From NCBI GenBank assembly GCA_947258705.1, contig CAMYJA010000002.1:267880-331879 (forward strand): a stretch of DNA of 64,000 nucleotides, given 5' to 3'. The position numbers and the translations under genes are program-made. Below the pieces are notes generated by a model that had not been told where the DNA came from, searched no databases, and saw nothing but the letters and a program-made list of their open reading frames with translations. Below are positions 46,710-55,928 of the stretch, one piece after another. This stretch comes from an uncultured Hyphomicrobiaceae bacterium (GTDB taxonomy: Bacteria; Pseudomonadota; Alphaproteobacteria; Rhizobiales; CAMYJA01). Position 1 is the stretch's first letter, and each line of letters starts with the position of its first letter.

Positions 46710-47596
46710 CCGATCTCGTGGAAAATGAAGGGGGCGGATGTTGTTCGGCGAATAATGGCACCACTAGTGGCACCACTAGTGGTACCGGGAGCGCCCTCGC
46801 TGGAAGTTCGGGCTGCGGTTCGGCTGGCGGAGGCTGCGGCTGCGCGAGCCAGGACGCCATGCCGCAAACCAGACGCGGCTTCATGAAAGCAGGTGCCGCA
46901 CTTGCAATGACGACGCTGGCGCCGGGTGTCACGCTTTATAGTTTCGGGGCCGGTCAGGCCGAGGCCAAGCCGGCCGACCAGGCGGTTACGTCCAAGGTCC
47001 GCTGGGGCATGCTGATCGATGCCAGCAAATGCGATGACGGCTGCACGAAATGCGTCACCGCATGCTCGACGGAAAACGGTTGGAGCGATACCGGCAATCC
47101 GCTCACCGACGCGCAGTGGATCAGGAAAGTCACTGTCCGCGACCGCGACCAGGGCAAGGAAACCACATTGCCGATGATGTGCCTGCATTGCGCCGAGCCG
47201 CCCTGTGTCGATGTTTGTCCGACCGGCGCTTCGTTCAAGCGCGCGGACGGCATTGTTCTTGTCAACAAGCATACCTGCATCGGCTGCCGCTATTGCATGA
47301 TGGCGTGCCCTTACAAGGCGCGCTCGTTTATTCATGAACCGCTCGAAGACCAGAAGGAATATTCCCCGCGCGGCAAGGGCACGGTGGAATCGTGCACGCT
47401 CTGCGTTCACCGGGTCGATGAAGGGCGGTTACCGGCCTGTGTTGAGACCTGCAACGCGTCTGCGGGCGGGGCGATGACGTTTGGCGACCTGAATGATCCC
47501 AATTCGGAAATTTCACAACGTATGGCGAAATTCGTGACGACCGAAGTCCGCGCGGATCTCGGTCTGAATACCGGCGTCAGATACCAGAATATTTAA
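46706..47596 (+). CDS. dsrO: DsrO, periplasmic ferredoxin-like subunit with an unusual repeat-bearing leader
   Basis: The protein has 296 residues. The Tat motif TRRGFMKAGAALAM lies at about residue 55 rather than close to the start. Before it is a Gly/Ser/Cys-rich stretch with GTTSGTTSGTG, encoded by a CTAG palindrome repeat, then CGSAGGGCGCAS. Cluster cysteines include CDDGCTKCVTAC, CLHCAEPPCVDVCP, CIGCRYCMMACP and CTLCVH. The extra N-terminal 50 residues might be removed if translation starts later, but no good later start precedes the Tat motif. Confidence 0.93.
   Translation: MTDLVENEGGGCCSANNGTTSGTTSGTGSALAGSSGCGSAGGGCGCASQDAMPQTRRGFMKAGAALAMTTLAPGVTLYSFGAGQAEAKPADQAVTSKVRWGMLIDASKCDDGCTKCVTACSTENGWSDTGNPLTDAQWIRKVTVRDRDQGKETTLPMMCLHCAEPPCVDVCPTGASFKRADGIVLVNKHTCIGCRYCMMACPYKARSFIHEPLEDQKEYSPRGKGTVESCTLCVHRVDEGRLPACVETCNASAGGAMTFGDLNDPNSEISQRMAKFVTTEVRADLGLNTGVRYQNI
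46758..46783. repeat. CTAG palindrome repeat inside dsrO
   Basis: Two in-frame 12-base units of the type GGCACCACTAGT encode GTTSGTTS. CCACTAGTGG (46761-46770) and ACCACTAGTGGT (46772-46783) are perfect palindromes of the same ACTAGT-centred type as the arrays at 3.9, 60.0 and 62.7 kb. Confidence 0.8.
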
Positions 47597-47611
47597 GTGA
47601 AGGCGTGATCC

Positions 47612-48805
47612 ATGGCTCGCATAAAATATGAATCGCTGAATGACGGATTTGGATTCTATTTCCTGATGGCGTTTCTCGGCGCGATCATTCTGGGTGCGCT
47701 CGGAGCGACCTGGTATATGGAGCATGAAGGCCATATCGTCACCGGCATGACCAACCAGATCGTCTGGGGCATGCCGCACGTGTTCGCGATTTTTCTCATT
47801 GTCGCCGCCTCGGGCGCGCTCAATGTCGCCTCGGTCGGTTCCGTATTCGGACGGGTTCCCTACAAGCCTATGGCGCGGCTTTCGGGGCTTTTGGCCATCT
47901 CCCTGCTGGTCGGCGGGCTGGCGGTTCTGGTGCTCGATCTCGGACGGCCGGACCGTCTTATCGTGGCGATGACCAAATATAATTTCAAATCGATATTCGC
48001 CTGGAATATATTCCTCTATATCGGCTTCCTGCTGATCGTCGCGGCCTATCTCTTCGTGCAAATGAACCGGGGTACGGAAAGCTGGACGAAGCCGGTCGGC
48101 ATTCTGGCTTTCGTCTGGCGGCTCGCACTGACCACCGGTACGGGCTCGATCTTCGGCTGGCTGGTTGCGCGTCAGGCCTATGATGCCGCGGTCATGGCGC
48201 CGCTCTTTATCGCCATGTCACTGTCATTCGGTATGGCTTTCTTTCTTCTGGTGCTGATTGCGACCTATAGCTGGTCGCGGCGTCCACTCGGTGCGGAGCT
48301 GGTCAACAGGTTGGCGAAACTGCTCGGTATCTTTATCGCCGTGGTTCTTTATTTCACCGCCGTTCAGCATCTGACCAATCTTTATGCCGCCGAACATGGC
48401 GGCATCGAGCGTTTCATCCTCATGGATGGCGGCATTTACACCCAGCTTTTCTGGGGCGGACAGGTGCTTCTCGGCGGTCTTCTGCCGATGGCGATGGTCT
48501 TCAGCGGCATGGGGAAATCGAAGTTCGGCGTCGTACTCGCCTCGTTCTTCGTCATTCTCGGCGGCCTCGCCCAGATTTACGTTATTATCGTCGGCGGTCA
48601 GGCATATCCGCTTATCCTGTTTCCCGGCAAGGAAGTCGTCAGCGGTTTTTACGACGGCGTGGTCGCGTCCTACATTCCGAGCCTGCCCGAGATGATGCTC
48701 GGGGTCGGCGGCATTGCGCTGGCGCTGGCCATTACTTTGCTGGGCATGACCGTATTGCGCTTCATCCCTGCAAGTCTGGCCGATAATGAAACCGGTTCCG
48801 GTTAG
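47612..48805 (+). CDS. dsrP: DsrP, NrfD-like integral membrane subunit
   Basis: Quinone-reactive membrane subunit, 397 residues with about ten hydrophobic helices. The N-terminal DGFGFYFLMAFLGAIILGAL and VLDLGRPDRLIVAMTKYNFK are typical of DsrP/NrfD. It receives or donates electrons to DsrO across the membrane. It ends the core dsr operon; 132 bases separate it from the TrpD2-like gene. Confidence 0.94.
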   Translation: MARIKYESLNDGFGFYFLMAFLGAIILGALGATWYMEHEGHIVTGMTNQIVWGMPHVFAIFLIVAASGALNVASVGSVFGRVPYKPMARLSGLLAISLLVGGLAVLVLDLGRPDRLIVAMTKYNFKSIFAWNIFLYIGFLLIVAAYLFVQMNRGTESWTKPVGILAFVWRLALTTGTGSIFGWLVARQAYDAAVMAPLFIAMSLSFGMAFFLLVLIATYSWSRRPLGAELVNRLAKLLGIFIAVVLYFTAVQHLTNLYAAEHGGIERFILMDGGIYTQLFWGGQVLLGGLLPMAMVFSGMGKSKFGVVLASFFVILGGLAQIYVIIVGGQAYPLILFPGKEVVSGFYDGVVASYIPSLPEMMLGVGGIALALAITLLGMTVLRFIPASLADNETGSG

Positions 48806-48937
48806 CCCGGGGACTTATCCGGCATTTCCAGATCAGTACGGTCAGGAGCGCCTTTACGTTTCGATCCGCACGACATCGCATCGCAAATTCACATCCCTAT
48901 ATTGCACGGCCCGATAAAATTTCTTACATATGAAACC

Positions 48938-49945
48938 ATGACCCAGACGCCTCATCCATTTACCAAATTTGTCGCCATCCTCGGCCGCGGCAAGACCAAT
49001 TCGCGTTCGCTTACCGTCGAGGAGGCGGAAGAAGCGATGGGCCTCATTCTGCGCGATGAGGTTTTGCCCGAGCAATTGGGCGCTTTTCTCATGCTGATGC
49101 GGGTCAAGGAGGAAACGCCCGAAGAGATTGCCGGTTTTGTCCGCGCGGTCAGGTCTCAGCTGAAGCTTCCCAAATCTCTTCCCGAGGTCGATATCGACTG
49201 GTCGTCCTATGCCGGCAAGCGCCGACAACTGCCTTGGTATCTTCTGTCCGTGCTCCTTCTCGCCCGGAACGGCTTCAAGGTCTTCATGCACGGCACGGAA
49301 GGGCACACGCCCGGTCGGATCTATACGCGGGACGTGCTCGAGTTTCTCGGCATGAAGGTGGCTGAAGACCTCGAACAGGCAAAGTCGCAGATCGAGGCCT
49401 TCAATTTTTCCTACGTGCCGCTTGAAGTGCTCAGCCCCAAGCTCAAGGAAATCATCGAACTCAGGCCGATACTGGGATTGCGCTCGCCGGTTCATTCGCT
49501 GTCGCGGATGATCAATCCCTTTAATGCCACCTGTTCGATGCAGGGGATTTTCCATCCGAGTTTTATGGCGACCCATCAGGGTGCCGCGATCGAGCTTGGC
49601 CAGCAGCATATGGCGGTCTTTCGCGGCGAAGGCGGCGAAGTCGAGCGCCGGCCCAACAAACCATGCGAGGTGCGGACCGTGCATGGTTCCGAGACCGAGA
49701 TCGAGCGCTGGCCGCCGCTCGTTCCTGAACCCCGCCAGCCGGCGGACGAAAACATGCAGCTTGAAGACCTTCTCGCATTGTGGAGCGGGGAGCTCGACAA
49801 TGAATATGCGGAAGCGGCGGTGGTCGGTACCCTGGCCATCGTGCTCAAGGCGTTCGGGCATTCCCGTACGATCGACGAGGCTGAAAAATCAGCCCGCAAG
49901 ATGTGGCAGGACCGGGACAAATCACGGTTTCCAAAAGTTGCATGA
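48938..49945 (+). CDS. TrpD2/YbiB-like phosphoribosyltransferase-fold protein
   Basis: The protein has 335 residues from the ATG at 48938 (a TTG at 48902 is also possible). It has the anthranilate phosphoribosyltransferase fold: LTVEEAEEAMGLILRDEVLP and EQLGAFLMLMRVKEETPEEI are the N-terminal helical domain. GTEGHTPGRIYTRDVLEFLG and NPFNATCSMQGIFHPSFMAT follow. YbiB-type proteins of this fold bind nucleic acid and lack a proven enzyme activity. It overlaps dsrN by 4 bases, so the two are translationally coupled. Confidence 0.85.
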   Translation: MTQTPHPFTKFVAILGRGKTNSRSLTVEEAEEAMGLILRDEVLPEQLGAFLMLMRVKEETPEEIAGFVRAVRSQLKLPKSLPEVDIDWSSYAGKRRQLPWYLLSVLLLARNGFKVFMHGTEGHTPGRIYTRDVLEFLGMKVAEDLEQAKSQIEAFNFSYVPLEVLSPKLKEIIELRPILGLRSPVHSLSRMINPFNATCSMQGIFHPSFMATHQGAAIELGQQHMAVFRGEGGEVERRPNKPCEVRTVHGSETEIERWPPLVPEPRQPADENMQLEDLLALWSGELDNEYAEAAVVGTLAIVLKAFGHSRTIDEAEKSARKMWQDRDKSRFPKVA

Positions 49946-51327
49946 GTTCCCTTCCCCGGATTTATATTTCAGCGGCCCACAAATCATCGGGCAAAACAAC
50001 ATTATCAATCGGACTTTGCGCCGCCCTTGCCGAACGGGGCTCGAAGATCTTTCCCTTCAAGAAGGGGCCCGACTACATCGATCCGATGTGGCTGGCACGG
50101 GCTGCCGGGCGGCCCTGCTATAATCTCGATTTCAACGTTCAGACCCTGAGCGAGATCAAGGGGCTTTTTTCTGCCAAAACAGAGCGCGACGGCATCGCCG
50201 TAATCGAAGGAAACAAGGGGCTTTATGACGGCGTCGACGTCCAGGGGGAGGATTCCAACGCTGCTCTTGCTCGCCACCTCAACACCCCGGTCGTTCTTGT
50301 TCTCGACGTGACCGGTATTACCCGCGGCGCCGCGCCGCTTATTCTCGGCTATCAGGCTTTCGACACGCGGGTCAGGATCAGCGGCGTCGTTCTCAACAAG
50401 GTCGGCGGCCCTCGGGTCGAGAGCAAGTTGCGCGCGGTTCTCGAGCACTATACGGATATTCCGGTGCTTGGCGCCGTCGGGCGCGACAAGCGCCTTGAAG
50501 TGCGTGAGCGGCATCTCGGCCTGACGCCGCCGAGCGAAGCCGGCAAGGTCGATGAAATAATCGAGAGATTGCGCGTCAAGGCCACGGACTCCATCGATCT
50601 GGAACGAATTCGGAAGATAGCCCGGGAGGCGCCCGGGCTCGAATTTGATGAAGAACGTCACCGGCATATCGGTGCTGGTGCGAAGGTCCGGATCGGCGTC
50701 GCCCGGGACCGGGCGTTTGGTTTTTACTATGCGGACGATCTCGAAATGCTCGAAAGCCAGGGTGCCGAGCTGATCTATTTCGACACTATCAGCGCCCCTG
50801 CTCTGCCCGATGTGGACGGGTTGTTCATCGGTGGCGGCTTTCCCGAAACGCATATGGAGGAGCTTGAGGCCAATAAAAGCCTGCGCGCCGATATTGCCGC
50901 AAAGGCCGAAGCGGGCCTGCCCATATATGCGGAATGCGGCGGGCTGATGTATCTCACCCGGTCGATCAGCTGGAATGGGCGGAAGTTTGACATGGTCGGG
51001 GCGATCGAGGCCGACACAATCATGCATGACAGGCCGCAGGGACGAGGACTAGTCGTGCTCGAGGAGACCGGGGATCATCCCTGGGCATCGGGCAATGGTT
51101 TGGGGGCCGGGTCGCGGATTGCCGCCCATGAATTTCACTATGCGGGCCTGAACAATATCGATAAAGAATACCCTTTCGCCTACCGGGTTAACCGGGGCGC
51201 CGGGATCGATGGCGCGCATGACGGGATTGTGCACCGAAACATACTTGCCAGTTTCGCGCATCTTCGCGATAGTTCGCAATGTTCATGGGCGCGGCGGTTT
51301 GTCAGGTTCGTACAGCAGAGAAAGTAA
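49942..51327 (+). CDS. dsrN: DsrN, cobyrinate a,c-diamide synthase-like siroheme amidase
   Basis: Glutamine-dependent amidotransferase thought to convert siroheme to siroamide for DsrAB. The protein has 461 residues. The N-terminal ATP-binding motif is SAAHKSSGKTTLSIGLC, and GPDYIDPMWLARAAGRPCYN is the CbiA signature. The C-terminal glutaminase domain has FIGGGFPETHMEEL and the nucleophile in YAECGGLMYLTRS. It starts inside the stop of the TrpD2-like gene. A cobalamin role cannot be excluded, but no other cob genes are near. Confidence 0.9.
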   Translation: MSSLPRIYISAAHKSSGKTTLSIGLCAALAERGSKIFPFKKGPDYIDPMWLARAAGRPCYNLDFNVQTLSEIKGLFSAKTERDGIAVIEGNKGLYDGVDVQGEDSNAALARHLNTPVVLVLDVTGITRGAAPLILGYQAFDTRVRISGVVLNKVGGPRVESKLRAVLEHYTDIPVLGAVGRDKRLEVRERHLGLTPPSEAGKVDEIIERLRVKATDSIDLERIRKIAREAPGLEFDEERHRHIGAGAKVRIGVARDRAFGFYYADDLEMLESQGAELIYFDTISAPALPDVDGLFIGGGFPETHMEELEANKSLRADIAAKAEAGLPIYAECGGLMYLTRSISWNGRKFDMVGAIEADTIMHDRPQGRGLVVLEETGDHPWASGNGLGAGSRIAAHEFHYAGLNNIDKEYPFAYRVNRGAGIDGAHDGIVHRNILASFAHLRDSSQCSWARRFVRFVQQRK

Positions 51328-51462
51328 CAAGACGGTAAAAAGCCTTTTCATCCAAATCCAGACCTGTTTCCAGAGGCTACTCGTCAGAGTAAGGAATGTC
51401 ATGCTGGCTACCGTTACCAGTTTCATGTCATTTGATGAAAATCATCATAGGATCCGAATTTG

Positions 51463-52465
51463 ATGGCGAAAACCAATCCCGGCAATTTTTTTGAAGACTT
51501 CTCGGTCGGCCAGGTCATCAGACATGCCACGCCCCGGACCGTAACGGCCGGCGATGTGGCGCTTTATACGGCACTTTACGGCTCCCGGTTTGCGGTTCAG
51601 TCATCCGATGCCTTCGCCCGCTCGATCGGCTATGAGCGCGCGCCCGTCGACGACATGCTCGTATTCCATATCGTTTTCGGCAAAACCGTGCCGGATATCT
51701 CTCTCAATGCCATCGCCAATCTCGGTTATGCGGATTGCCGCTTCATGAAGCCTGTCTATCCGGGCGATACCCTTTCGACCACATCCGAAGTCATCGGGAT
51801 CAAGGAGAATTCCAGCGGCAAAACCGGTGTCGTCTATGTGCGCTCTACGGGCGTCAACCAGTCCGGCGAGACGGTGCTCGAATATGTTCGCTGGGTGATG
51901 GTGCGGAAGAATGATATCGACCTGCCGACCCAGGACGCCGTCGTGCCCACATTGCCCGATTGCGTGCCTGCGGACGTCATCGGTGAAGGACTTCATGAAA
52001 TCGACCGGCAAGCCTATGACACGGGCCTTTCGGGCTCGGAACATTTATGGGGCGATTATGAACTGGGCGAGAAAATCGATCATCTGGACGGCATGACGAT
52101 CGAGGAAGCCGAGCACCAGCTCGCAACCCGGCTTTATCAGAATACGGCAAAGGTTCATTTCAATCAGTTTACGGAAAAAGAAGGCCGTTTTGGACGCCGG
52201 ATCATTTATGGCGGCCACATCATATCGCTTGCGCGCGCACTGAGCTTCAATGGCCTTGGCAATGGTTTTCACCTTGCCGCGATCAATGGCGGCCGTCATG
52301 TATCTCCGTGTTTCGCGGGAGACACCGTTTATGCATGGTCCGAGGTGCTGGACAAGGAGGACAAGGGACCTTCCCTGCGCGGACATGCCTTACAAAGTGG
52401 ACGACAAATCTTATGCAGAAGGCGTTCTGCTCGATCTTGATTATTGGATTGTTTTGCCCAAATAA
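51463..52465 (+). pseudogene. mch: Mesaconyl-CoA hydratase (ethylmalonyl-CoA pathway), broken near the 3' end
   Basis: Hydrates mesaconyl-CoA to beta-methylmalyl-CoA. From MAKTNPGNFFEDFSVGQVIR through NGGRHVSPCFAGDTVYAWSE the frame matches the family. After VLDKEDK (near 52365) the frame drifts into QSGRQILCRRRSARS and stops at 52440. The next frame reads DLPCADMPYKVDDKSYAEG then LLDLDYWIVLPK and stops at 52465, which is the normal ending. About 18 family residues seem missing between, with GACAAG repeated at the join. A real deletion or an assembly fault are both possible. Confidence 0.8.
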
Positions 52466-52498
52466 CGAAGATCACGCAGTTCGACCGGAGGGGTTTTC

Positions 52499-52972
52499 AT
52501 GGATCAGAGACAGAGTTACGAGACGCTCGTCGCGCGTGCGTCGGCGGAAATTGATGAAGTCATGCCTTGGGATCTCGAGGCCGTTGTTGAAGAGCAGCCG
52601 GACCTCCTGCTTCTCGATGTGCGCGAAGCGGATGAGTTCGCAAGCGGCCATATCAAAGGCTCGTTAAACGTGCCGCGCGGTCTGCTAGAAGGCGCCTGCG
52701 AATATGGTTTTGTCGAAACCGTTCCCGAACTTGTGGAGGCGCGTTCGCGCAACATCGTCGTTATCTGCCGGTCTGGCCGGCGAAGCGCCCTTGCCGCCAG
52801 AACCATGAAAGAGATCGGCTATGAAAACGTCAAATCGCTCAGGCTCGGCGTCAAGGGCTGGAACGACAGCGAGTATTCACTCGTTGACGGCGGCGGCGGA
52901 CAAGTTTCGCCCGACATTGCCGAGGGCTTTCTGGCGCCGGAAATTTCCAGGGAAAAACTGGGCCCTGCCTGA
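52499..52972 (+). CDS. Rhodanese-domain sulfurtransferase
   Basis: Single rhodanese domain, 157 residues. LLLLDVREADEFASGHIKGS and the active-site loop VVICRSGRRSALAA carry the catalytic cysteine. The C-terminal tail of about 30 residues (GGGGQVSPDIAEGFLAPEIS) extends past the domain. No signal peptide is seen. Rhodaneses can feed sulfane sulfur to TusA or DsrEFH in sulfur oxidisers. This one lies outside the dsr operon but 1.2 kb beyond dsrN, and no tusA is present in the window. Confidence 0.9.
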   Translation: MDQRQSYETLVARASAEIDEVMPWDLEAVVEEQPDLLLLDVREADEFASGHIKGSLNVPRGLLEGACEYGFVETVPELVEARSRNIVVICRSGRRSALAARTMKEIGYENVKSLRLGVKGWNDSEYSLVDGGGGQVSPDIAEGFLAPEISREKLGPA

Positions 52973-53153
52973 GGTACCGCCCTTGGGGGTCCGGCTTTGT
53001 CGGCGCCGGTTCCATGCCTGAGACCGGCTCCGGACGCGGGCAATGTCGAAATGTGAAAATATCGGTACATAGACTGTTGCCGTTCCATTGACATCGCGCC
53101 TGAAGCCTGATCAGATTTCGTCCTTGTGTAAATTCTGGCCGGAGCATTTCATT

Positions 53154-53558
53154 TTGAGCACGAAATCACCCGTTCAACGTCCATTGTCGCCCCACCTTCA
53201 AGTCTACAGACCTCTCGTCAACATGGTCATGTCGATCTTTCACCGCCTCACCGGAGTCGTGCTCTATTTCGGCATGGCTCTTTTGGCATGGTGGCTCATA
53301 TCGGTTGCCAGCGGGCCAGAAAATCTTGAAGTCGTGAAGGCGGTCATGACGAGTATCCCGGGGCGACTGGTCCTGTTCGGACTGTCGTGGGCGCTTATAC
53401 ATCACGCACTTGGCGGCATTCGGCACTTCATCTGGGACAGCGGCCGGGGATTTGAAATATCCGCGGTCAATTTCCTGTCGTGGATGACCATAGCGGGATC
53501 GGTTATCCTGACGTTTGTCGTCTGGACCCTGTCCTATTACATGCGGGGGGCATTTTGA
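53154..53558 (+). CDS. sdhC: Succinate dehydrogenase cytochrome b556 subunit
   Basis: Membrane anchor of complex II. A TTG start at 53154 behind GGAG gives 134 residues, STKSPVQRPLSPHLQVYRP; the frame is open to another TTG at 53088. SIFHRLTGVVLYFG carries the family SIxHRxTG motif, and HHALGGIRHFIWD contains the heme-ligand histidine. Three membrane helices are evident. Confidence 0.93.
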   Translation: MSTKSPVQRPLSPHLQVYRPLVNMVMSIFHRLTGVVLYFGMALLAWWLISVASGPENLEVVKAVMTSIPGRLVLFGLSWALIHHALGGIRHFIWDSGRGFEISAVNFLSWMTIAGSVILTFVVWTLSYYMRGAF

Positions 53559-53560
53559 CC

Positions 53561-53941
53561 ATGTCGATGCGTACGCCCCTGTCGCGGACCAAGGGCCTCG
53601 GGTCGGCCAAGGCGGGGACCGGCCATTTCTGGTGGCAGCGGGTAACGGCTTTCGTCAACATGGTGCTCGGATTTTTCGTCGTCTGGACCATCGTCCGTCT
53701 GGTCGGTTCCGATTATGACATGACGCGGGTGACAATGGCGTCGCCGCAGGTCGCCATCCCGTTTCTGCTTTTTGTGATGTCGGCCAGCTATCATATGAAA
53801 ATCGGCATGCAGGTCATCATCGAGGATTACGTTGTTTCCGACGGCTGGAAAACGATCCTCGTTATTCTGAATATTTTCTATTCGATACTGGTCGCTCTGA
53901 CCTGTGTCTTTGCAATTCTGAAAATCAGCTTCGGGGCTTGA
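53561..53941 (+). CDS. sdhD: Succinate dehydrogenase membrane anchor subunit
   Basis: 126 residues from the ATG at 53561. It begins [19 protein letters not shown], followed by [20 protein letters not shown], the usual alphaproteobacterial SdhD start. A histidine in [18 protein letters not shown] is the likely heme ligand. It lies 2 bases after sdhC and close to sdhA. Confidence 0.93.
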   Translation: MSMRTPLSRTKGLGSAKAGTGHFWWQRVTAFVNMVLGFFVVWTIVRLVGSDYDMTRVTMASPQVAIPFLLFVMSASYHMKIGMQVIIEDYVVSDGWKTILVILNIFYSILVALTCVFAILKISFGA

Positions 53942-53946
53942 TACAA

Positions 53947-55788
53947 ATGGCAAATAACGGGCAGTCCGGTTCTCGAAAAACCATCTCCTTGTCGGGCCAT
54001 GACTACAGCTTTACCGAACATTCCTATGATATCATCGTCGTCGGCGCCGGCGGTGCGGGGCTTCGCGCCACATTGGGATGCGCCGAAGCCGGTTTTCGAA
54101 CGGCATGCATCAGCAAGGTTTTCCCGACCAGGTCCCATACCGTTGCCGCCCAGGGCGGCATGGCGGCATCGCTCGGCAATATGGGCGAGGATGACTGGCG
54201 CTGGCACATGTTCGACACGGTCAAGGGCTCGGACTGGCTCGGCGATCAGGATGCCATCGAATATTTATGCCGTAACGCGCCCAAGGCGGTTTATGAGCTT
54301 GAGCATTTCGGCGTCCCTTTTTCGCGCACCGAGGAAGGCAAGATCTATCAGCGTCCGTTTGGCGGCATGACACAGGATTTCGGCGAAGGGCCGCCGGCGC
54401 AGCGGACCTGTGCCGCGGCCGACCGCACAGGGCATGCCATGCTGCATACGCTTTATGGTCAGTCCCTGCGCTATTCGGCCCAGTTTTTCGTCGAGTATTT
54501 CGCCCTCGATCTGATCATGGACGATGAGGGTGCGTGCCGCGGCGTCGTGGCGCTCAATCTCGAAGACGGGTCGCTGCACAGGCTGCGGGCGCACAAGGTT
54601 ATCCTGGCCACCGGTGGTTACGGGCGGGCCTATCTTTCATGCACCGCGGCGCATACATGCACCGGAGACGGCAATGCCATGGTGTTGCGCGCCGGCCTGC
54701 CGTTGCAGGACATGGAGTTCGTTCAGTTTCATCCGACCGGCGTTTATGGCGCCGGCGTTTTGATCACCGAAGGGGTGCGGGGCGAAGGCGGTTATCTGAC
54801 GAATTCGTCCGGCGAGCGGTTTATGGAGCGATATGCGCCCTCCGCCAAGGATCTGGCATCGCGCGATGTGGTCTCCCGGTCCATGACGATGGAAATTCGC
54901 GAAGGGCGCGGTGTCGGTCAGAACAAGGATCATATCTACCTCCATCTCGATCATCTCGATCCCGCCATCATTCAGGAGCGCCTGCCCGGTATTTCGGAAT
55001 CCGCGCGGGTGTTCGCGGGCGTCGATGTCACGCGCGCGCCCATTCCCGTCGTCCCCACCGTTCATTACAATATGGGTGGAATACCGACCAATTATCATGG
55101 CGAAGTCCTGACCGAAGACCGGGGCGGGCGGGATTGCATCGTTCCGGGCCTCATGGCTATCGGCGAGGCTGCCTCCGTTTCGGTACACGGCGCCAACCGT
55201 CTCGGGTCGAATTCGTTGATCGATCTGGTCGTCTTCGGACGGGCCGCGGCCCTGCGTTGCGCCGAGACCGTACATCCGGGCGCCGCCCTTCCCGAACTGC
55301 CGAAAGACGCCGGGGAGCTGCCCGTTGCACGGCTTGATAAATACCGCCATGCTTCGGGTGGAACGCGGACTTCCGAATTCCGCATGGCGATGCAGAGAGC
55401 GATGCATGAAAATTGCGCGGTGTTCAGGACCGGTGAAGTGCTCGAGGAGGGTGTTCGGAAAATCGGAGATGTCTGGTCGGCCATTGACGACATCGACGTG
55501 TCGGATCGTTCGCTCATCTGGAATACGGATCTCATTGAGACGCTCGAATATGAAAACCTCATTCTGCAATCGGCCGCGACGGTTAACAGCGCGCTGGCGC
55601 GCCTTGAAAGCCGCGGGGCGCATGCACGGGAGGATTACCCGGACCGGGACGACGAAAACTGGATGAAGCATTCCCTTGCCTGGACCGATCCGGACAAGAA
55701 GGAAGTGCGGCTCGGAACCCGGCGGGTCCACGAATTCACGCTTACGCGGGAAGTCGATTATATCAAACCCAAGGCGCGGGTGTACTGA
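53947..55788 (+). CDS. sdhA: Succinate dehydrogenase flavoprotein subunit
   Basis: Oxidises succinate with covalently bound FAD. The ATG at 53947 gives 613 residues. [19 protein letters not shown] is the FAD motif, the histidine in [15 protein letters not shown] binds FAD covalently, and [24 protein letters not shown] and [19 protein letters not shown] sequences are conserved. Unusually, sdhB does not follow directly. Confidence 0.96.
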   Translation: MANNGQSGSRKTISLSGHDYSFTEHSYDIIVVGAGGAGLRATLGCAEAGFRTACISKVFPTRSHTVAAQGGMAASLGNMGEDDWRWHMFDTVKGSDWLGDQDAIEYLCRNAPKAVYELEHFGVPFSRTEEGKIYQRPFGGMTQDFGEGPPAQRTCAAADRTGHAMLHTLYGQSLRYSAQFFVEYFALDLIMDDEGACRGVVALNLEDGSLHRLRAHKVILATGGYGRAYLSCTAAHTCTGDGNAMVLRAGLPLQDMEFVQFHPTGVYGAGVLITEGVRGEGGYLTNSSGERFMERYAPSAKDLASRDVVSRSMTMEIREGRGVGQNKDHIYLHLDHLDPAIIQERLPGISESARVFAGVDVTRAPIPVVPTVHYNMGGIPTNYHGEVLTEDRGGRDCIVPGLMAIGEAASVSVHGANRLGSNSLIDLVVFGRAAALRCAETVHPGAALPELPKDAGELPVARLDKYRHASGGTRTSEFRMAMQRAMHENCAVFRTGEVLEEGVRKIGDVWSAIDDIDVSDRSLIWNTDLIETLEYENLILQSAATVNSALARLESRGAHAREDYPDRDDENWMKHSLAWTDPDKKEVRLGTRRVHEFTLTREVDYIKPKARVY

Positions 55789-55928
55789 CCGGGCCGGTTT
55801 CTCTCCTGCGATCAGCCTGTTCGTACTCATGATGGTCCCACACTCAGTGTTCTGGCAGGTCCTGCCACAGTCTCGCCAAGCATTTGGATATGAGTGCATA
55901 GTGCAACAGCACGGGGAACCGCAGCATC

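Noticed and set aside
37595..48805. dsr genes as a sulfate-reduction system
   Set aside because: dsrEFH, dsrL and the alphaproteobacterial context indicate the oxidative pathway, and no dsrD, dsrT or apr genes are seen here.
49942..51327. Part of a cobalamin biosynthesis operon
   Set aside because: No other cob/cbi genes are near, and the position after dsrP matches dsrN.
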